A DNA stretch of 21,050 nucleotides, taken from assembly GCA_934376945.1 (NCBI GenBank), contig CAKRPI010000033.1:1-21050 (forward strand). Reading direction: 5' to 3'. The notes under the pieces are model-generated. The model searched no databases and was not told the DNA's origin. It worked only from the letters and a program-made list of their open reading frames with translations. The stretch is from an uncultured Lachnospiraceae bacterium (GTDB lineage: Bacteria; Bacillota; Clostridia; Lachnospirales; Lachnospiraceae). A program made the translations under genes and the position numbers. Shown here piece after piece: positions 7,625 to 15,876 of this stretch. Position 1 is the first letter of the stretch. Each line of letters begins with the position of its first letter.

Positions 7625-9202
7625 ATGAGAAAACGAAAATATAGAACTCTTGGAATTCTGGCAGCTGCCGGCACATCTCTATTTATGAACATCCCGGTGA
7701 TGGCTGCTGAAAATACGATTGCGCTCCAGTATCAGAAGGCAGACGCATGGTCTCAGATTGCGATGACAAATGATGATGCAATTACAACCGGCGTCAATAT
7801 CAGAAGTGCTGCCAGCGAGGATAGCGCTGTTGTTGGATGCCTGTACTATGGTGGAGCAGCATGGGTGATTGAAAAGGGACCGGAATGGACTGAAATTTAT
7901 TCTGGTGGCGTAACTGGATTTGTCAAAAACGAATACCTGGTTTACGGTGAAGATGCACGTGGTCTTGCCGCTGCTTATGGAACAGAAGGAGTAACAACTA
8001 CCTGGGATGATGTAAAGCTTTATTCAAAAGAGAGCAATAGCGCATCTGTTATTGCATCTATAGACAGTGGTGCCTCCTATATCCTTACGCAGGATAATGG
8101 GCACTGGCTTGAAGTACAAAATGGAGCTGACAGTACTGCCTACGTATCCTCTGATGATGTTTCCAGAGTACTTCTGCTTGATACGGCTGTATCGATAGAA
8201 GATCAGCAGTCAGGATTCACTGCTATGGATACTGATACCAAGGAAACACAACCGACTACAGAAGCCTACGCTGAGGAAACACAACCGGCTACGGAAGCCT
8301 ACGCTGAGGAAACTCAGCCGGCTACGGAAGCTTATGCAGAAGAAACTCAGCCGACTACAGAAGCTTACACTGAAGAAACTCAGCCGGCTACGGAAGCTTA
8401 CACTGAAGAAACTCAGCCGGCTACAGAAGCTTACACTGAAGAAACTCAGCCGGCTACAGATAATTCAGACGATGGAAGCTATTATGATTCAGAAACTGGC
8501 ATTTCCTATGATGCTTCCACTGGTCTTTATTATGATTCAGGTACCGGCATTTATTACGACGCTTGGTGGAATCCGGTGAATCCGGACGGAACACCTCAGA
8601 CTGAAGCGTCGGAAACAGAAGCCCCTCAGACAGAGGCTCCGGAAGAAACTCAGCCGGCTACGGATAATTCAGATGACGGAAGCTATTATGATGCAGATAC
8701 TGGAATTTCTTATGATGGTTCAACCGGCCTTTACTATGATTCAGGTACAGGCATTTATTACGATGCCTGGTGGAATCCGGTGAATCCGGATGGAACCTCT
8801 CAGACAGAAGTGCCGGAAACAGAAGCCCCTCAGACAGAGGCTCCGGAAACAGAAGCTCCGTCTCAGTCAGGTTCTGATGATGTCACACTGCTTGGTGCAT
8901 TGATTTACTGCGAAGCAGGAAATCAGAGTTATGAAGGAATGGTAGCTGTTGGAGCTGTTGTTATGAACCGTGTTTACAGTTCTTCTTTCCCAAATTCCAT
9001 CACTGAAGTTATTTATCAGAGCGGCCAGTTTACACCGGCTTACAGCGGAGCACTGGCAAGTGCACTGGCAAACGGTGTACCAAGCACCTGCTATCAGGCA
9101 GCATCCGCTGCAATTGCAGGAGAAAATCCAGTCGGCAGCGCACTCTACTTCAACACCGGTTCCGGAAAAGGGTTCAAAATCGGCGCACATCAATTTTACT
9201 AA
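7625..9202 (+). CDS. Secreted SH3-domain cell-wall hydrolase (SleB/CwlJ-type catalytic domain)
   Basis: A 525-residue exported protein. Residues 1-28 form a signal peptide (basic MRKRKYR, a hydrophobic core, then VMAAE as the likely cleavage region). Two SH3b-like domains follow at about 50-110 (VNIRSAASEDSAVVG) and 115-182, which usually bind peptidoglycan. Residues 207-278 are tandem 11-residue Thr/Glu/Pro repeats; 279-414 hold two copies of a 68-residue unit built from YYDxxTGx octamers plus an acidic TEAP stretch. The C-terminal domain from about 420 is Hydrolase_2, with IYCEAGNQSYEGMVAVGAVVMNRV containing the expected catalytic Glu, and it ends in the typical GAHQFY. This family covers spore-cortex lytic enzymes (SleB, CwlJ) and vegetative wall hydrolases. 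The exported repeat architecture suggests a surface-anchored or wall-spanning enzyme. It has its own promoter and terminator. Confidence 0.9.
   Translation: MRKRKYRTLGILAAAGTSLFMNIPVMAAENTIALQYQKADAWSQIAMTNDDAITTGVNIRSAASEDSAVVGCLYYGGAAWVIEKGPEWTEIYSGGVTGFVKNEYLVYGEDARGLAAAYGTEGVTTTWDDVKLYSKESNSASVIASIDSGASYILTQDNGHWLEVQNGADSTAYVSSDDVSRVLLLDTAVSIEDQQSGFTAMDTDTKETQPTTEAYAEETQPATEAYAEETQPATEAYAEETQPTTEAYTEETQPATEAYTEETQPATEAYTEETQPATDNSDDGSYYDSETGISYDASTGLYYDSGTGIYYDAWWNPVNPDGTPQTEASETEAPQTEAPEETQPATDNSDDGSYYDADTGISYDGSTGLYYDSGTGIYYDAWWNPVNPDGTSQTEVPETEAPQTEAPETEAPSQSGSDDVTLLGALIYCEAGNQSYEGMVAVGAVVMNRVYSSSFPNSITEVIYQSGQFTPAYSGALASALANGVPSTCYQAASAAIAGENPVGSALYFNTGSGKGFKIGAHQFY
8243..8458 (+). 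repeat. Tandem 33-bp coding repeats (11-residue units)
   Basis: Six full copies and a partial seventh of a unit encoding ETQPATEAYAE or close variants run head to tail in frame within the hydrolase. Copies differ mainly at synonymous sites and Ala/Thr exchanges. The unit is rich in Thr, Glu and Pro and probably forms a flexible wall-spanning linker. Copy number is likely to vary between strains by slippage. Confidence 0.95.
8459..8866 (+). repeat. Two 204-bp coding repeats with YYDxxTGx octamers
   Basis: Two direct copies, starting at 8459 and 8663, each encode DNSDDGSYYD, then four consecutive eight-residue motifs of the form Y-Y-D-x-x-T-G-x ending in YYDAWWNP, then a TEAP-rich tail. The period is 204 bases (68 residues). 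The octamer pattern resembles the eukaryotic OCRE domain. The role here is unknown. Confidence 0.9.
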
Positions 9203-9205
9203 TTC

Positions 9206-9246
9206 AAAATGGCTGTTTGCTTTTAAAGGCAGGCGGCCGTTTTTTT
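9206..9246 (+). terminator. Intrinsic terminator of the hydrolase gene
   Basis: GGCTGTTTGC pairs fully with GCAGGCGGCC, using several G-U pairs, around an 8-base loop, and is followed by seven T residues. It lies directly after the hydrolase stop. Confidence 0.8.
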
Positions 9247-9326
9247 CGTTTCGGTACAACCATCCTTTTTCTGCATATCTCATATTTTATTATGGAAAGA
9301 ATCATTTTATCAGAAAAGGAGCATAT

Positions 9327-9542
9327 ATGAATGCAGGAAACAATGCAGACTGCCGCTGCAAAAAAAATTTAACAACGGCTGTTTATCATCATTTAGAAGA
9401 AGCGGATGCCCCTCTTGCCATGGGCTATATTCCGAACCAACACTGGGATCACACCTTTGAGCTTTCAACAGGGCTAAAATACGGAACTATTTTTCCAAAA
9501 CTACACAAGCCTTTCTGCGGAAAAGGAGGTGCCTGGAAATGA
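9327..9542 (+). CDS. cotJA: Spore coat-associated protein CotJA
   Basis: A 71-residue protein with the CotJA signature: APLAMGYIPNQHW, then a GTIFPKLHKPFCGKGG tail (family form PLAMAYVP-Q-W ... GTIFPELDKPF). CotJA is a small component of the inner spore coat, made in the mother cell and needed with CotJC for assembly. The start at 9327 is chosen because AAAAGGAGC lies about 7 bases upstream and the protein then has the family length; an upstream in-frame extension would overlap the hydrolase gene and its terminator. It is the first gene of a tight cotJA-cotJB-cotJC operon, and its stop overlaps the next start as ATGA. Mother-cell sigma-E control is expected from Bacillus. CATATTTT at 9281 resembles a sigma-E -10, but I could not find a matching -35. 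Confidence 0.88.
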   Translation: MNAGNNADCRCKKNLTTAVYHHLEEADAPLAMGYIPNQHWDHTFELSTGLKYGTIFPKLHKPFCGKGGAWK

Positions 9543-9889
9543 ATCGTATGAATTGCAGCAGAGGATACTGTCCTCCGCCCGGAAATGGATGTCAAACAGA
9601 CAGCCATTTCCTGTCACTTTCTGAAAATAAAAATCAAAGCAGGACACTTTTTAAAGTTATTACAGAAGAAGGGTTTGCAGCATACGAAACCCTGCTTTAC
9701 CTCGATACTCATCCGGCTGATCAGGATGCACTTGATTATTTCTATTTCCATACCCAGCGTTATCAGGCAGCAGTAAAAGAGTATGAGCATCTGTATGGAC
9801 CGCTTACTCTTCGAATGGATTCTGCAAGCAAGGCTGAATCCTGGACCTGGATGCAACAGCCATGGCCATGGGAAGGAGGTAACTGTTAA
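9539..9889 (+). CDS. cotJB: Spore coat protein CotJB
   Basis: A 116-residue protein with the CotJB helical core: VITEEGFAAYETLLYLDTHPADQDALDYF, then HTQRYQAAVKEYEHLYGPLT, and a Trp-rich C-terminus ending WPWEGG as in other CotJB proteins. It is longer than Bacillus CotJB (about 87 residues) because of an N-terminal extension of some 40 residues, rich in Cys, Asn and Pro (CSRGYCPPPGNGC). Translation is coupled to cotJA through ATGA, and a ribosome site, AAAGGAGG, lies inside the end of cotJA. An internal start nearer the core has no better ribosome site, so the long form is kept. Its molecular function is unknown; it belongs to the CotJ coat complex. Confidence 0.88.
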   Translation: MNRMNCSRGYCPPPGNGCQTDSHFLSLSENKNQSRTLFKVITEEGFAAYETLLYLDTHPADQDALDYFYFHTQRYQAAVKEYEHLYGPLTLRMDSASKAESWTWMQQPWPWEGGNC

Positions 9890-9891
9890 AG

Positions 9892-10530
9892 ATGTGGAAT
9901 TATGAAAAAAGGCTGGAATACCCGGTCAATATCTCAACACCGAATGCAAAGCTCGCCCAGATCATAATCAGTCAATACGGTGGACCGGACGGCGAAATGG
10001 GTGCTTCCCTGAGATACCTTTCCCAACGCTATACGGCTCCGAACCGAATTGTGATGGCTGTTCTGACTGACATTGGAACCGAAGAACTCGCCCATCTGGA
10101 AATGATTGCAACTATTGTACACCAGCTTACGCGCGGGCTCTCACCTGAAGAAATTGAAAAATCCGGATTTGCGCCATACTATACGGATCATACGATTGGA
10201 ATCTGGCCCCAGGCTGCGGGAGGAATTCCGTTTAATGCCTGTGAATTTCAGTCAAAAGGAGATCCTTTAACGGATCTGTTTGAAGACCTGGCGGCAGAAC
10301 AGAAGGCTCGTTCCACCTATGACAATATCCTGCGCCTGATCAAGGATCCTGAAGTAGCCGATCCGATCCGTTTTCTTCGAGAACGCGAGATTGTACATTT
10401 TCAGAGATTTGGTGAAGCACTGCGTGCAACACAGGAGCAACTGGATGCAAAAAACTTTTATGCATTTAACCCAAGCTTTGATGCTGAGGTTTCATGTCCG
10501 TCATGCAAGGAAGCGTCAACTATCCATTGA
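9892..10530 (+). CDS. cotJC: Spore coat manganese-catalase-like protein CotJC
   Basis: A 212-residue member of the dimanganese (ferritin-like) catalase family, the coat protein CotJC. Metal-ligand positions are all present: Glu35 (GPDGEMGA), Glu65 and His68 (TEELAHLEM), Glu136 (LAAEQKA) and His169 (EREIVHFQRF), so catalase activity against peroxide at the spore surface is plausible. The N-terminus WNYEKRLEYPV is typical. The gene starts 2 bases after the cotJB stop, using a GGAGG inside cotJB. The C-terminus carries a CPSC pair and ends in His. The operon probably ends here, since a terminator-like hairpin follows about 85 bases later. Confidence 0.93.
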   Translation: MWNYEKRLEYPVNISTPNAKLAQIIISQYGGPDGEMGASLRYLSQRYTAPNRIVMAVLTDIGTEELAHLEMIATIVHQLTRGLSPEEIEKSGFAPYYTDHTIGIWPQAAGGIPFNACEFQSKGDPLTDLFEDLAAEQKARSTYDNILRLIKDPEVADPIRFLREREIVHFQRFGEALRATQEQLDAKNFYAFNPSFDAEVSCPSCKEASTIH

Positions 10531-10605
10531 GAGTTTTTCATTAACTTTTTCATTTGCGTTTTTTTTATGAAATCCCCCGTTACACTGGAAAAAAGAAAAA
10601 ATATA

Positions 10606-10614
10606 TGCTATGAT
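10606..10614 (+). promoter_or_regulatory. Extended -10 promoter of the ftsW-type gene
   Basis: TGCTATGAT is a near-perfect extended -10; TTACAC at 10580 could be a -35 for the overlapping TATGCT with an 18-base spacer. Transcription would start near 10620, inside the following hairpin, so the transcript would begin with a stem-loop. Confidence 0.45.
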
Positions 10615-10648
10615 AAACAGGTAGCTTTTAAAAAGCTACCTGTTTTTT
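10615..10648 (+). terminator. Strong hairpin with T-run between cotJC and the ftsW-type gene
   Basis: AAACAGGTAGCTTTT and AAAAGCTACCTGTTT are perfectly complementary (15 bases each arm) and run into six T residues. It is well placed to terminate the cotJ operon. It also coincides with the predicted transcription start of the next gene, so it could instead be a 5' stabilising hairpin or attenuator. Confidence 0.75.
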
Positions 10649-10676
10649 GGATTTTTAATTTCAGGAAAGGATTCTT

Positions 10677-11894
10677 ATGGCAATAAATTCGCATACTTTA
10701 CAGCCAGTTCAAAAAAAACGAAACCCTCAGAAAAAAGAGAGCAATATTAAAAGATTTCTGAGATTTTCTACCTCTTTTCTTACCTCTGATTATTATGATT
10801 TCAATCTTCTGGCTGCCGTTATACTGCTTACCTGTTTCGGACTTGTTATGCTTTACAGTACAAGTGCCTATGAAGCGCTGATTCAGCAGCGTGGTGATGA
10901 CATGGCCTATTTTCGAAAGCAGACCATTATCAGTATTATTGCGCTTGTCGTTGCAGTGTGGGGATCTAACTTTGATTACCATACGATTGCTGATTTTTCT
11001 GTGCCAGTGTACTGTATCTCCATGTTTCTTCTTTTTATCACCAAATTTATCGGACGCGAGTTAAACGGGGCAAAACGCTGGATTTATATAGGACCTGTTT
11101 CCTTTCAGTCGGCAGAGCTTGCAAAGGTTGCAGTAATTCTGTTTTTGCCGTTTTTGCTCATAAAAGTAGGTAAAAATATCCGCACATTGAAAGCAACGCT
11201 CACGGTTGCCGGATTCGGAGTGTTAGCTGTTGGTTTGACTTATCTATTTACCGACAATCTGAGCACTGCTATTATCATCCTTGGTATTACAGCAGCGCTG
11301 ATTTTCCTCGTTTCACCAAACACAAAACAGCTGTTGATTGCCGCAGGCGTTGCTCTCGTGGCAGCAGCCTTGCTCGTTCTGATTCTTATAAACTTTGGTG
11401 GTTCTTCGAGTTTCCGTATCGGCAGGATTCGTGTCTGGCTCAATCCGGAATTATACTCCAGCGATGGAGGCTATCAGGTTATGCAGGCGCTCTACGCGAT
11501 CGGTTCAGGAGGTTTCTTTGGGAAAGGACTTGGCAACAGTACTCAGAAGCTTGGTGCTATTCCTGAGGCACAAAATGATATGATTTTTTCTATTATCTGT
11601 GAAGAACTCGGTGTATTTGGTGCTGCACTTGTAATTCTGTTATTTGTCTTTTTGCTGTACCGCCTGTTTTTTATTGCTAAAAATGCACCGGATCTGCTTG
11701 GTTCGCTGATCGTATCCGGCATTTTTGTACATATTGCGCTGCAAGTGGTGCTCAATATTGCCGTGGTCGTTAATCTGATTCCGACTACAGGCATCACGCT
11801 CCCGTTTGTAAGCTACGGAGGCACTTCTATTTTGTTTCTGATGGCGGAAATGTCACTGGCACTTAGTGTGTCACGTACGATTCGTTTTCAGTAG
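10677..11894 (+). CDS. SEDS-family peptidoglycan glycosyltransferase (FtsW/SpoVE/RodA type)
   Basis: SEDS proteins are polytopic membrane enzymes that polymerise lipid II into glycan strands together with a class B PBP. This 405-residue protein has about ten hydrophobic helices and the family blocks [22 protein letters not shown] (126-150), [19 protein letters not shown] with the probable catalytic Asp301, and the C-terminal [17 protein letters not shown] (368-384). The IPTTGI/SYGGTS block is typical of FtsW and SpoVE as well as RodA, so I cannot say which division, elongation or sporulation role it has. The neighbouring cotJ operon makes a SpoVE-like role tempting, but the terminator separates them. 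The basic N-terminus ([14 protein letters not shown]) is cytoplasmic. The start has GGAAAGGA about 7 bases upstream. The gltX gene follows after a structured 116-base gap. Confidence 0.9.
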   Translation: MAINSHTLQPVQKKRNPQKKESNIKRFLRFSTSFLTSDYYDFNLLAAVILLTCFGLVMLYSTSAYEALIQQRGDDMAYFRKQTIISIIALVVAVWGSNFDYHTIADFSVPVYCISMFLLFITKFIGRELNGAKRWIYIGPVSFQSAELAKVAVILFLPFLLIKVGKNIRTLKATLTVAGFGVLAVGLTYLFTDNLSTAIIILGITAALIFLVSPNTKQLLIAAGVALVAAALLVLILINFGGSSSFRIGRIRVWLNPELYSSDGGYQVMQALYAIGSGGFFGKGLGNSTQKLGAIPEAQNDMIFSIICEELGVFGAALVILLFVFLLYRLFFIAKNAPDLLGSLIVSGIFVHIALQVVLNIAVVVNLIPTTGITLPFVSYGGTSILFLMAEMSLALSVSRTIRFQ

Positions 11895-11972
11895 GGCAAG
11901 TTTGCCCCATATACAGGATGTCATTACAGACATCCGCCGGAAGATCCGTTTTGACAAAACCGTTCTTCTGGC
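11894..11972 (+). other. Structured leader with three hairpins before gltX
   Basis: Three consecutive stems: GGGCA/TGCCC (11894-11907, overlapping the upstream stop codon); GGATGTC/GACATCC (11916-11935); and GCCGGAAG/CTTCTGGC (11936-11943 with 11965-11972), which encloses GTTTT/AAAAC (11948-11960). The first could be a weak terminator, but it has no T-run. The T-box consensus is absent. It could be a regulatory leader for gltX or a processing site. Confidence 0.4.
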
Positions 11973-12010
11973 AGTTATTTTATAAATTCATCAAAAGGCA
12001 GGAGAAAAAT

Positions 12011-13462
12011 ATGAGCAAAGTTAAGACAAGATTTGCACCAAGTCCGACGGGACGGATGCATGTGGGAAATTTAAGAACGGCACTGTATGCCTATCTGATC
12101 GCCAAGCATGCCGGCGGTACGTTTATGCTGCGTATCGAAGATACCGACCAGGAGCGTCTCGTAGAAGGTGCTGTTGATATTATTTACAGAACCCTGCAGA
12201 AGACAGGACTGATTCATGACGAAGGTCCGGACAAGGACGGTGGCTGCGGTCCGTATGTGCAAAGTGAGCGTCAGAAAACCGGAATTTATCTGGAATATGC
12301 AAAGAAACTGATTGAAAAAGGAGAGGCATATTATTGCTTCTGTGACAAAGAGCGTCTGGAATCGCTGCGTAAAAATGTAGCAGGTAAGGAACTGATGATG
12401 TATGACAAACATTGTCTTCATCTCTCTAAAGAGGAAATCCAGGCAAAGCTTGACGCAGGAATCCCATACGTAATTCGCCAGAATGTACCAAATGAGGGTA
12501 CTACCAAATTCGTAGACGAAATCTACGGTGAAATCGAAGTGCCAAATGCTGAGCTTGATGATATGATTTTAATCAAATCTGATGGATATCCGACCTATAA
12601 TTTTGCAAATGTAGTCGATGATCATCTGATGGGCATCACACACGTAGTGCGCGGAAACGAATACCTGTCCTCTGCACCAAAATACAATCGGCTGTATGAA
12701 GCATTCGGCTGGGAAGTACCGGTATATGTACATTGTCCGCTGATCACGAATGCTGATCACCAGAAGCTGAGCAAGCGTTCCGGGCACTCCTCCTATGAGG
12801 ATCTGCTTGAGCAGGGCTTTGTATCAGAAGCAATCGTAAATTATGTTGCTTTGCTTGGCTGGTGTCCACAGGACAACCGTGAGATCTTTTCTCTTGAAGA
12901 ACTTGTGAAAGAATTTGATTATCACAACATGAGCAAATCTCCGGCAGTATTTGATATACAGAAACTTCGCTGGATGAACGGAGAGTACTTAAAAGCAATG
13001 GACAGTGAAACCTTTTATTCTGCTGCCAAACCGTATCTGAAAAAAGCTCTGACAAAGGATTTTGATCTTCATCGGATTGCTGAGATGGTTCGTACAAGAA
13101 TTGAGGTATACCCGGACATTACGGAAATGATCGCATTCTTTGAGCAACTGCCGGATTACGACATCTCTCTGTTCACAAACAAAAAAGCAAAAACCGACGC
13201 AGAGAAATCACTTGTCACCCTGAAAGAACTTCTGCCACTGCTTGAAGCCGCAGAAGATTTCACAAACGATGGGTTATTCGAAATGCTTAAGACCTATGCA
13301 CAGGAAAAGGGCTGCAAAATCAATTCTGTAATGTGGCCGCTTCGAATTGCAGTATCCGGCCAGAGCGTTACGCCGGCCGGTGCTACGGAAATCATGGATA
13401 TTCTTGGCAAAAATGAATCAATTGCAAGAATTCATATTGCAATCAATAAGCTGGAGGCATGA
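12011..13462 (+). CDS. gltX: Glutamyl-tRNA synthetase
   Basis: Charges tRNA-Glu with glutamate in the cytoplasm and, in Firmicutes using GatCAB, commonly also mischarges tRNA-Gln. The 483-residue protein has the class I signature [11 protein letters not shown] (HIGH equivalent at 17-20), RIEDTDQER, a zinc-type cluster with Cys109, Cys111, Tyr131 and Cys135, and the KMSKS equivalent KLSKR at 252-256. The start at 12011 is chosen over an upstream in-frame extension because AGGCAGGAG lies 6-10 bases before this ATG and the conserved domain begins at once; the extra 31 codons cover the hairpin leader. The last codons overlap the next gene's start as ATGA, suggesting translational coupling to the helicase. 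The C-terminal anticodon-binding domain is complete. Confidence 0.96.
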   Translation: MSKVKTRFAPSPTGRMHVGNLRTALYAYLIAKHAGGTFMLRIEDTDQERLVEGAVDIIYRTLQKTGLIHDEGPDKDGGCGPYVQSERQKTGIYLEYAKKLIEKGEAYYCFCDKERLESLRKNVAGKELMMYDKHCLHLSKEEIQAKLDAGIPYVIRQNVPNEGTTKFVDEIYGEIEVPNAELDDMILIKSDGYPTYNFANVVDDHLMGITHVVRGNEYLSSAPKYNRLYEAFGWEVPVYVHCPLITNADHQKLSKRSGHSSYEDLLEQGFVSEAIVNYVALLGWCPQDNREIFSLEELVKEFDYHNMSKSPAVFDIQKLRWMNGEYLKAMDSETFYSAAKPYLKKALTKDFDLHRIAEMVRTRIEVYPDITEMIAFFEQLPDYDISLFTNKKAKTDAEKSLVTLKELLPLLEAAEDFTNDGLFEMLKTYAQEKGCKINSVMWPLRIAVSGQSVTPAGATEIMDILGKNESIARIHIAINKLEA

Positions 13463-15303
13463 AGATAAGCGATGCTCAGTCCAGAGCAATTGCACACGAA
13501 AAAGGACCTGCCATGGTACTGGCAGGTCCGGGTTCCGGGAAAACTCTGGTTATTACACAGCGTACCAAGCAGCTCATTGAGCATGCTCACGTACGCCCAC
13601 AGGAAATTCTCGTTATTACCTTTACAAAATCTGCTGCACTTGAAATGCGCAGCAGATTTAAGAAAATATGCAAAAACAGCGGTGTCACATTCGGGACATT
13701 TCACGCTGTTTTTTTCACTATCTTAAAGCATGCTTATCACTATACAGCAGCAAATATTCTTACAGAAGAGAAGAAGTATCAAATTCTACAGCAGCTTCTC
13801 CGAGAATCAAAGCTTCATTTTGAAGATGAAAAAGAAACGTTGTCCGATGTAGCCTCTGAGATCAGTATTGTAAAAAATGAACAGATCAGACTTGAAAATT
13901 ACTATTCCAAAAGCTGCCCTGCAGAAGTATTCCGCCTGATTTTTGGTCGTTACGAAGAAATTCACAGACAGGCAGGCCTGATCGATTTTGACGATATGAT
14001 GACTTACACTTATGAACTGCTGAGTGCAAGGCCGGATATTCTGCATGCCTGGCAGCGGAAATGGACTTATATTCTGGTAGACGAATTTCAGGATATCAAT
14101 CTGCTTCAGTATCAGATTCTCCGTCTGCTCGCACTGCCCGAGAATAATCTTTTTATTGTCGGAGACGATGACCAGTCTATTTACCGTTTTCGAGGTGCAA
14201 AGCCGGAAATTATGCTCAATTTTCCAAACGATTATCCAAATGCAGAACGAATTTTACTTGATCGTAATTTCCGTTCTACCTCTTCCATCATTCACGTCTC
14301 ACAGACTGTAATTACGGAAAACCAGAACCGTTTTCAAAAAAAGATACTGCCGACACGTGAAGCCGGAATTCCCGCAGAGATCCGCGAATTTTCCGGACAG
14401 GAACATGAAAGTTTGTTTCTTGTCAAAGCTGTGCAGAATGCGATCAGACATGGCACCTCTCCCAACAAGATTGCTGTTTTGTTCCGAACCAATCAGGGCG
14501 CCAGACCATACGCCGAACGTTTAATGGAATTTAATATTCCTTTTGAAATGCGTGACGCCCTTCCAAACATCTATGATCACTGGATTGCAAAAGATATCTT
14601 TTCTTATCTGCATCTTGCCAGGATACGGCTTGACCGAAAAGAATTTCTCCAAGTCATGAATCGACCAAAACGCTATATAAGCCGTGACAGCATTGATGCA
14701 CCGATAATCTCTTTGGAAACGCTACGCACTTACTATAAAGACAGGGACTGGATGCTGGAGCGCATCGACCGTCTGGAAACAGACCTTAAAATTCTAAAGG
14801 ATCTCACTCCTTATGCTGCCGTTAATTATATTCGCTACGGTATAAATTATGAAGAATATCTGGCAAACTACGCAAAAGAGCGTCGTATGAAACCCGAAGA
14901 GCTGTTTGAAATTCTCAACGAAATCCAGCAATGTGCGAAACCATTTAAAAGCGTAGAAGAGTGGCAGGAACATCTCCGGCAGTACCGTGCCCATCTTGAA
15001 GAACAGCACGGAAAAAAAGAGCACGATCCAGATGCCATTATCCTCTCTACCTTTCACAGCTCCAAAGGACTTGAATTTGATGATGTCTTTCTTGTTGATA
15101 TAAACGAGGGCATTATTCCTCATCAGAAGGCAAGTGTGGATGCTGACCTTGAAGAGGAACGCAGACTTCTCTATGTAGCAATGACAAGAGCCAGAGATCG
15201 ACTGCATATTTTTTATACAAAAGAACGTTATGGAAAAGAGGTACAGCCATCTTTATTTCTTGAACCTCTGCTCGAAGAAAAATCGTTGCATGATGATTCC
15301 TGA
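13459..15303 (+). CDS. UvrD/PcrA-like superfamily 1 DNA helicase
   Basis: An ATP-dependent 3'-5' DNA helicase of the UvrD/Rep/PcrA group, with roles in repair, replication restart or removal of RecA. All motifs are visible: Walker A GPGSGKT at 23-29, motif Ia [13 protein letters not shown], motif II DEFQD with Asp208 and Glu209, motif [16 protein letters not shown] at 235-247, motif [10 protein letters not shown], motif [16 protein letters not shown], and motif [15 protein letters not shown]. At 614 residues it is about 100 shorter than PcrA: the 2B subdomain looks reduced and the disordered C-terminal tail is missing. This suggests a small paralogue rather than the main pcrA. Its ATG overlaps the gltX stop by 4 bases. 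A terminator follows 40 bases downstream. Confidence 0.93.
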   Translation: MKISDAQSRAIAHEKGPAMVLAGPGSGKTLVITQRTKQLIEHAHVRPQEILVITFTKSAALEMRSRFKKICKNSGVTFGTFHAVFFTILKHAYHYTAANILTEEKKYQILQQLLRESKLHFEDEKETLSDVASEISIVKNEQIRLENYYSKSCPAEVFRLIFGRYEEIHRQAGLIDFDDMMTYTYELLSARPDILHAWQRKWTYILVDEFQDINLLQYQILRLLALPENNLFIVGDDDQSIYRFRGAKPEIMLNFPNDYPNAERILLDRNFRSTSSIIHVSQTVITENQNRFQKKILPTREAGIPAEIREFSGQEHESLFLVKAVQNAIRHGTSPNKIAVLFRTNQGARPYAERLMEFNIPFEMRDALPNIYDHWIAKDIFSYLHLARIRLDRKEFLQVMNRPKRYISRDSIDAPIISLETLRTYYKDRDWMLERIDRLETDLKILKDLTPYAAVNYIRYGINYEEYLANYAKERRMKPEELFEILNEIQQCAKPFKSVEEWQEHLRQYRAHLEEQHGKKEHDPDAIILSTFHSSKGLEFDDVFLVDINEGIIPHQKASVDADLEEERRLLYVAMTRARDRLHIFYTKERYGKEVQPSLFLEPLLEEKSLHDDS

Positions 15304-15342
15304 GTAAAGCTATTAAGACAGACTATAGTAGAACTATAAACC

Positions 15343-15409
15343 AAAAACACCCATCCACGGGAAACTGCAGCTTTTATTTTTACAGTTTGTTCCAGGAACG
15401 GGTGTTTTT
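15343..15409. terminator. Bidirectional terminator between helicase and DUF1292 genes
   Basis: AAAAACACCC at 15343-15352 pairs perfectly with GGGTGTTTTT at 15400-15409, and an inner AAACTG/CAGTTT stem (15362-15388) closes part of the large loop. T-runs exist in both directions, and it lies between convergent stop codons. Confidence 0.75.
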
Positions 15410-15421
15410 TTGTTTTGTGTT

Positions 15422-15772
15422 TTATTCTTCCTCTTCGTCCTCTACAAGCTCATCGTATTCAAGAGAATCGAGCCACTCATCAAATCCATCCGATGCAGCC
15501 TCATATTCCTCGTCATTTTCGATGTTTTCCAGCACTGGCGTACCATTTTCCTGATGATAACGGTAAATATAAACCTCTCCATCTTCATTCACACCTTTTT
15601 CATTCAATGGAAGCAGTGCAATATACTCATTATTTGCCGCTTCATAGATTGTAAGAATGGAACATTCAATGGACTCATCATTATCCAGAGTCAAGGTGAT
15701 CGTCGCTTTACTGCAGTCTTCTGCTGAACCGCAGTTTTCACAGCTGCCGTTGCATGCTTCAAAATCGCTCAT
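15422..15772 (-). CDS. DUF1292 domain protein with N-terminal cysteine cluster
   Basis: A small (116-residue), very acidic protein. The core from about residue 23 (TITLTLDNDESIECSILTIYEA, EYIALLPL, GEVYIYRYHQ) matches DUF1292, a widespread Firmicute family of unknown function. Ahead of it is a Cys-rich tag, CNGSCENCGSAEDC, with Cys at 8, 12, 15 and 21 by my count, which could bind zinc or be redox-active. The C-terminus is a run of Glu and Asp (ELVEDEEEE). There is no signal peptide, so it is probably cytoplasmic. The start has AAGAGGT about 8 bases upstream. It is transcribed divergently from exonuclease III and appears monocistronic. I assign no function. Confidence 0.85.
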   Translation of the reverse strand: MSDFEACNGSCENCGSAEDCSKATITLTLDNDESIECSILTIYEAANNEYIALLPLNEKGVNEDGEVYIYRYHQENGTPVLENIENDEEYEAASDGFDEWLDSLEYDELVEDEEEE

Positions 15773-15820
15773 CTGTAAATACCTCTTTTCAAATTTGATC
15801 CGCAGCCATGCTGCAGTTTT

Positions 15821-15849
15821 ACTTTATCAGAAACCCCTGCAAATAGCAA
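15821..15849 (-). promoter_or_regulatory. Promoter of the DUF1292 gene
   Basis: On the minus strand TTGCTA at 15849-15844 is followed after 17 bases by TAAAGT at 15826-15821, with a TG extension (TGATAAAGT). A GCAGC/GCTGC hairpin at 15802-15814 sits right at the predicted transcript start. Confidence 0.55.
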
Positions 15850-15876
15850 GGAAATATTAAAAATAGTAAACTCCTA

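Noticed and set aside
8243..8458. CRISPR-like array
   Set aside because: The 33-bp units are contiguous, in frame and without spacers; they are coding tandem repeats.
9258..9288. sigma-E promoter for cotJ
   Set aside because: CATATTTT resembles the -10, but no acceptable -35 at the right distance could be found.
8970..9326. Long upstream extension of the cotJA frame
   Set aside because: It overlaps the hydrolase gene and its terminator; CotJA proteins are about 70-80 residues, fitting the ATG at 9327.
11918..12010. 31-codon N-terminal extension of gltX
   Set aside because: The frame is open but has no ribosome site, runs through hairpins, and the conserved domain starts at the well-positioned ATG at 12011.
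11894..12010. T-box riboswitch upstream of gltX
   Set aside because: The conserved T-box sequence and the terminator/antiterminator pair are not present.
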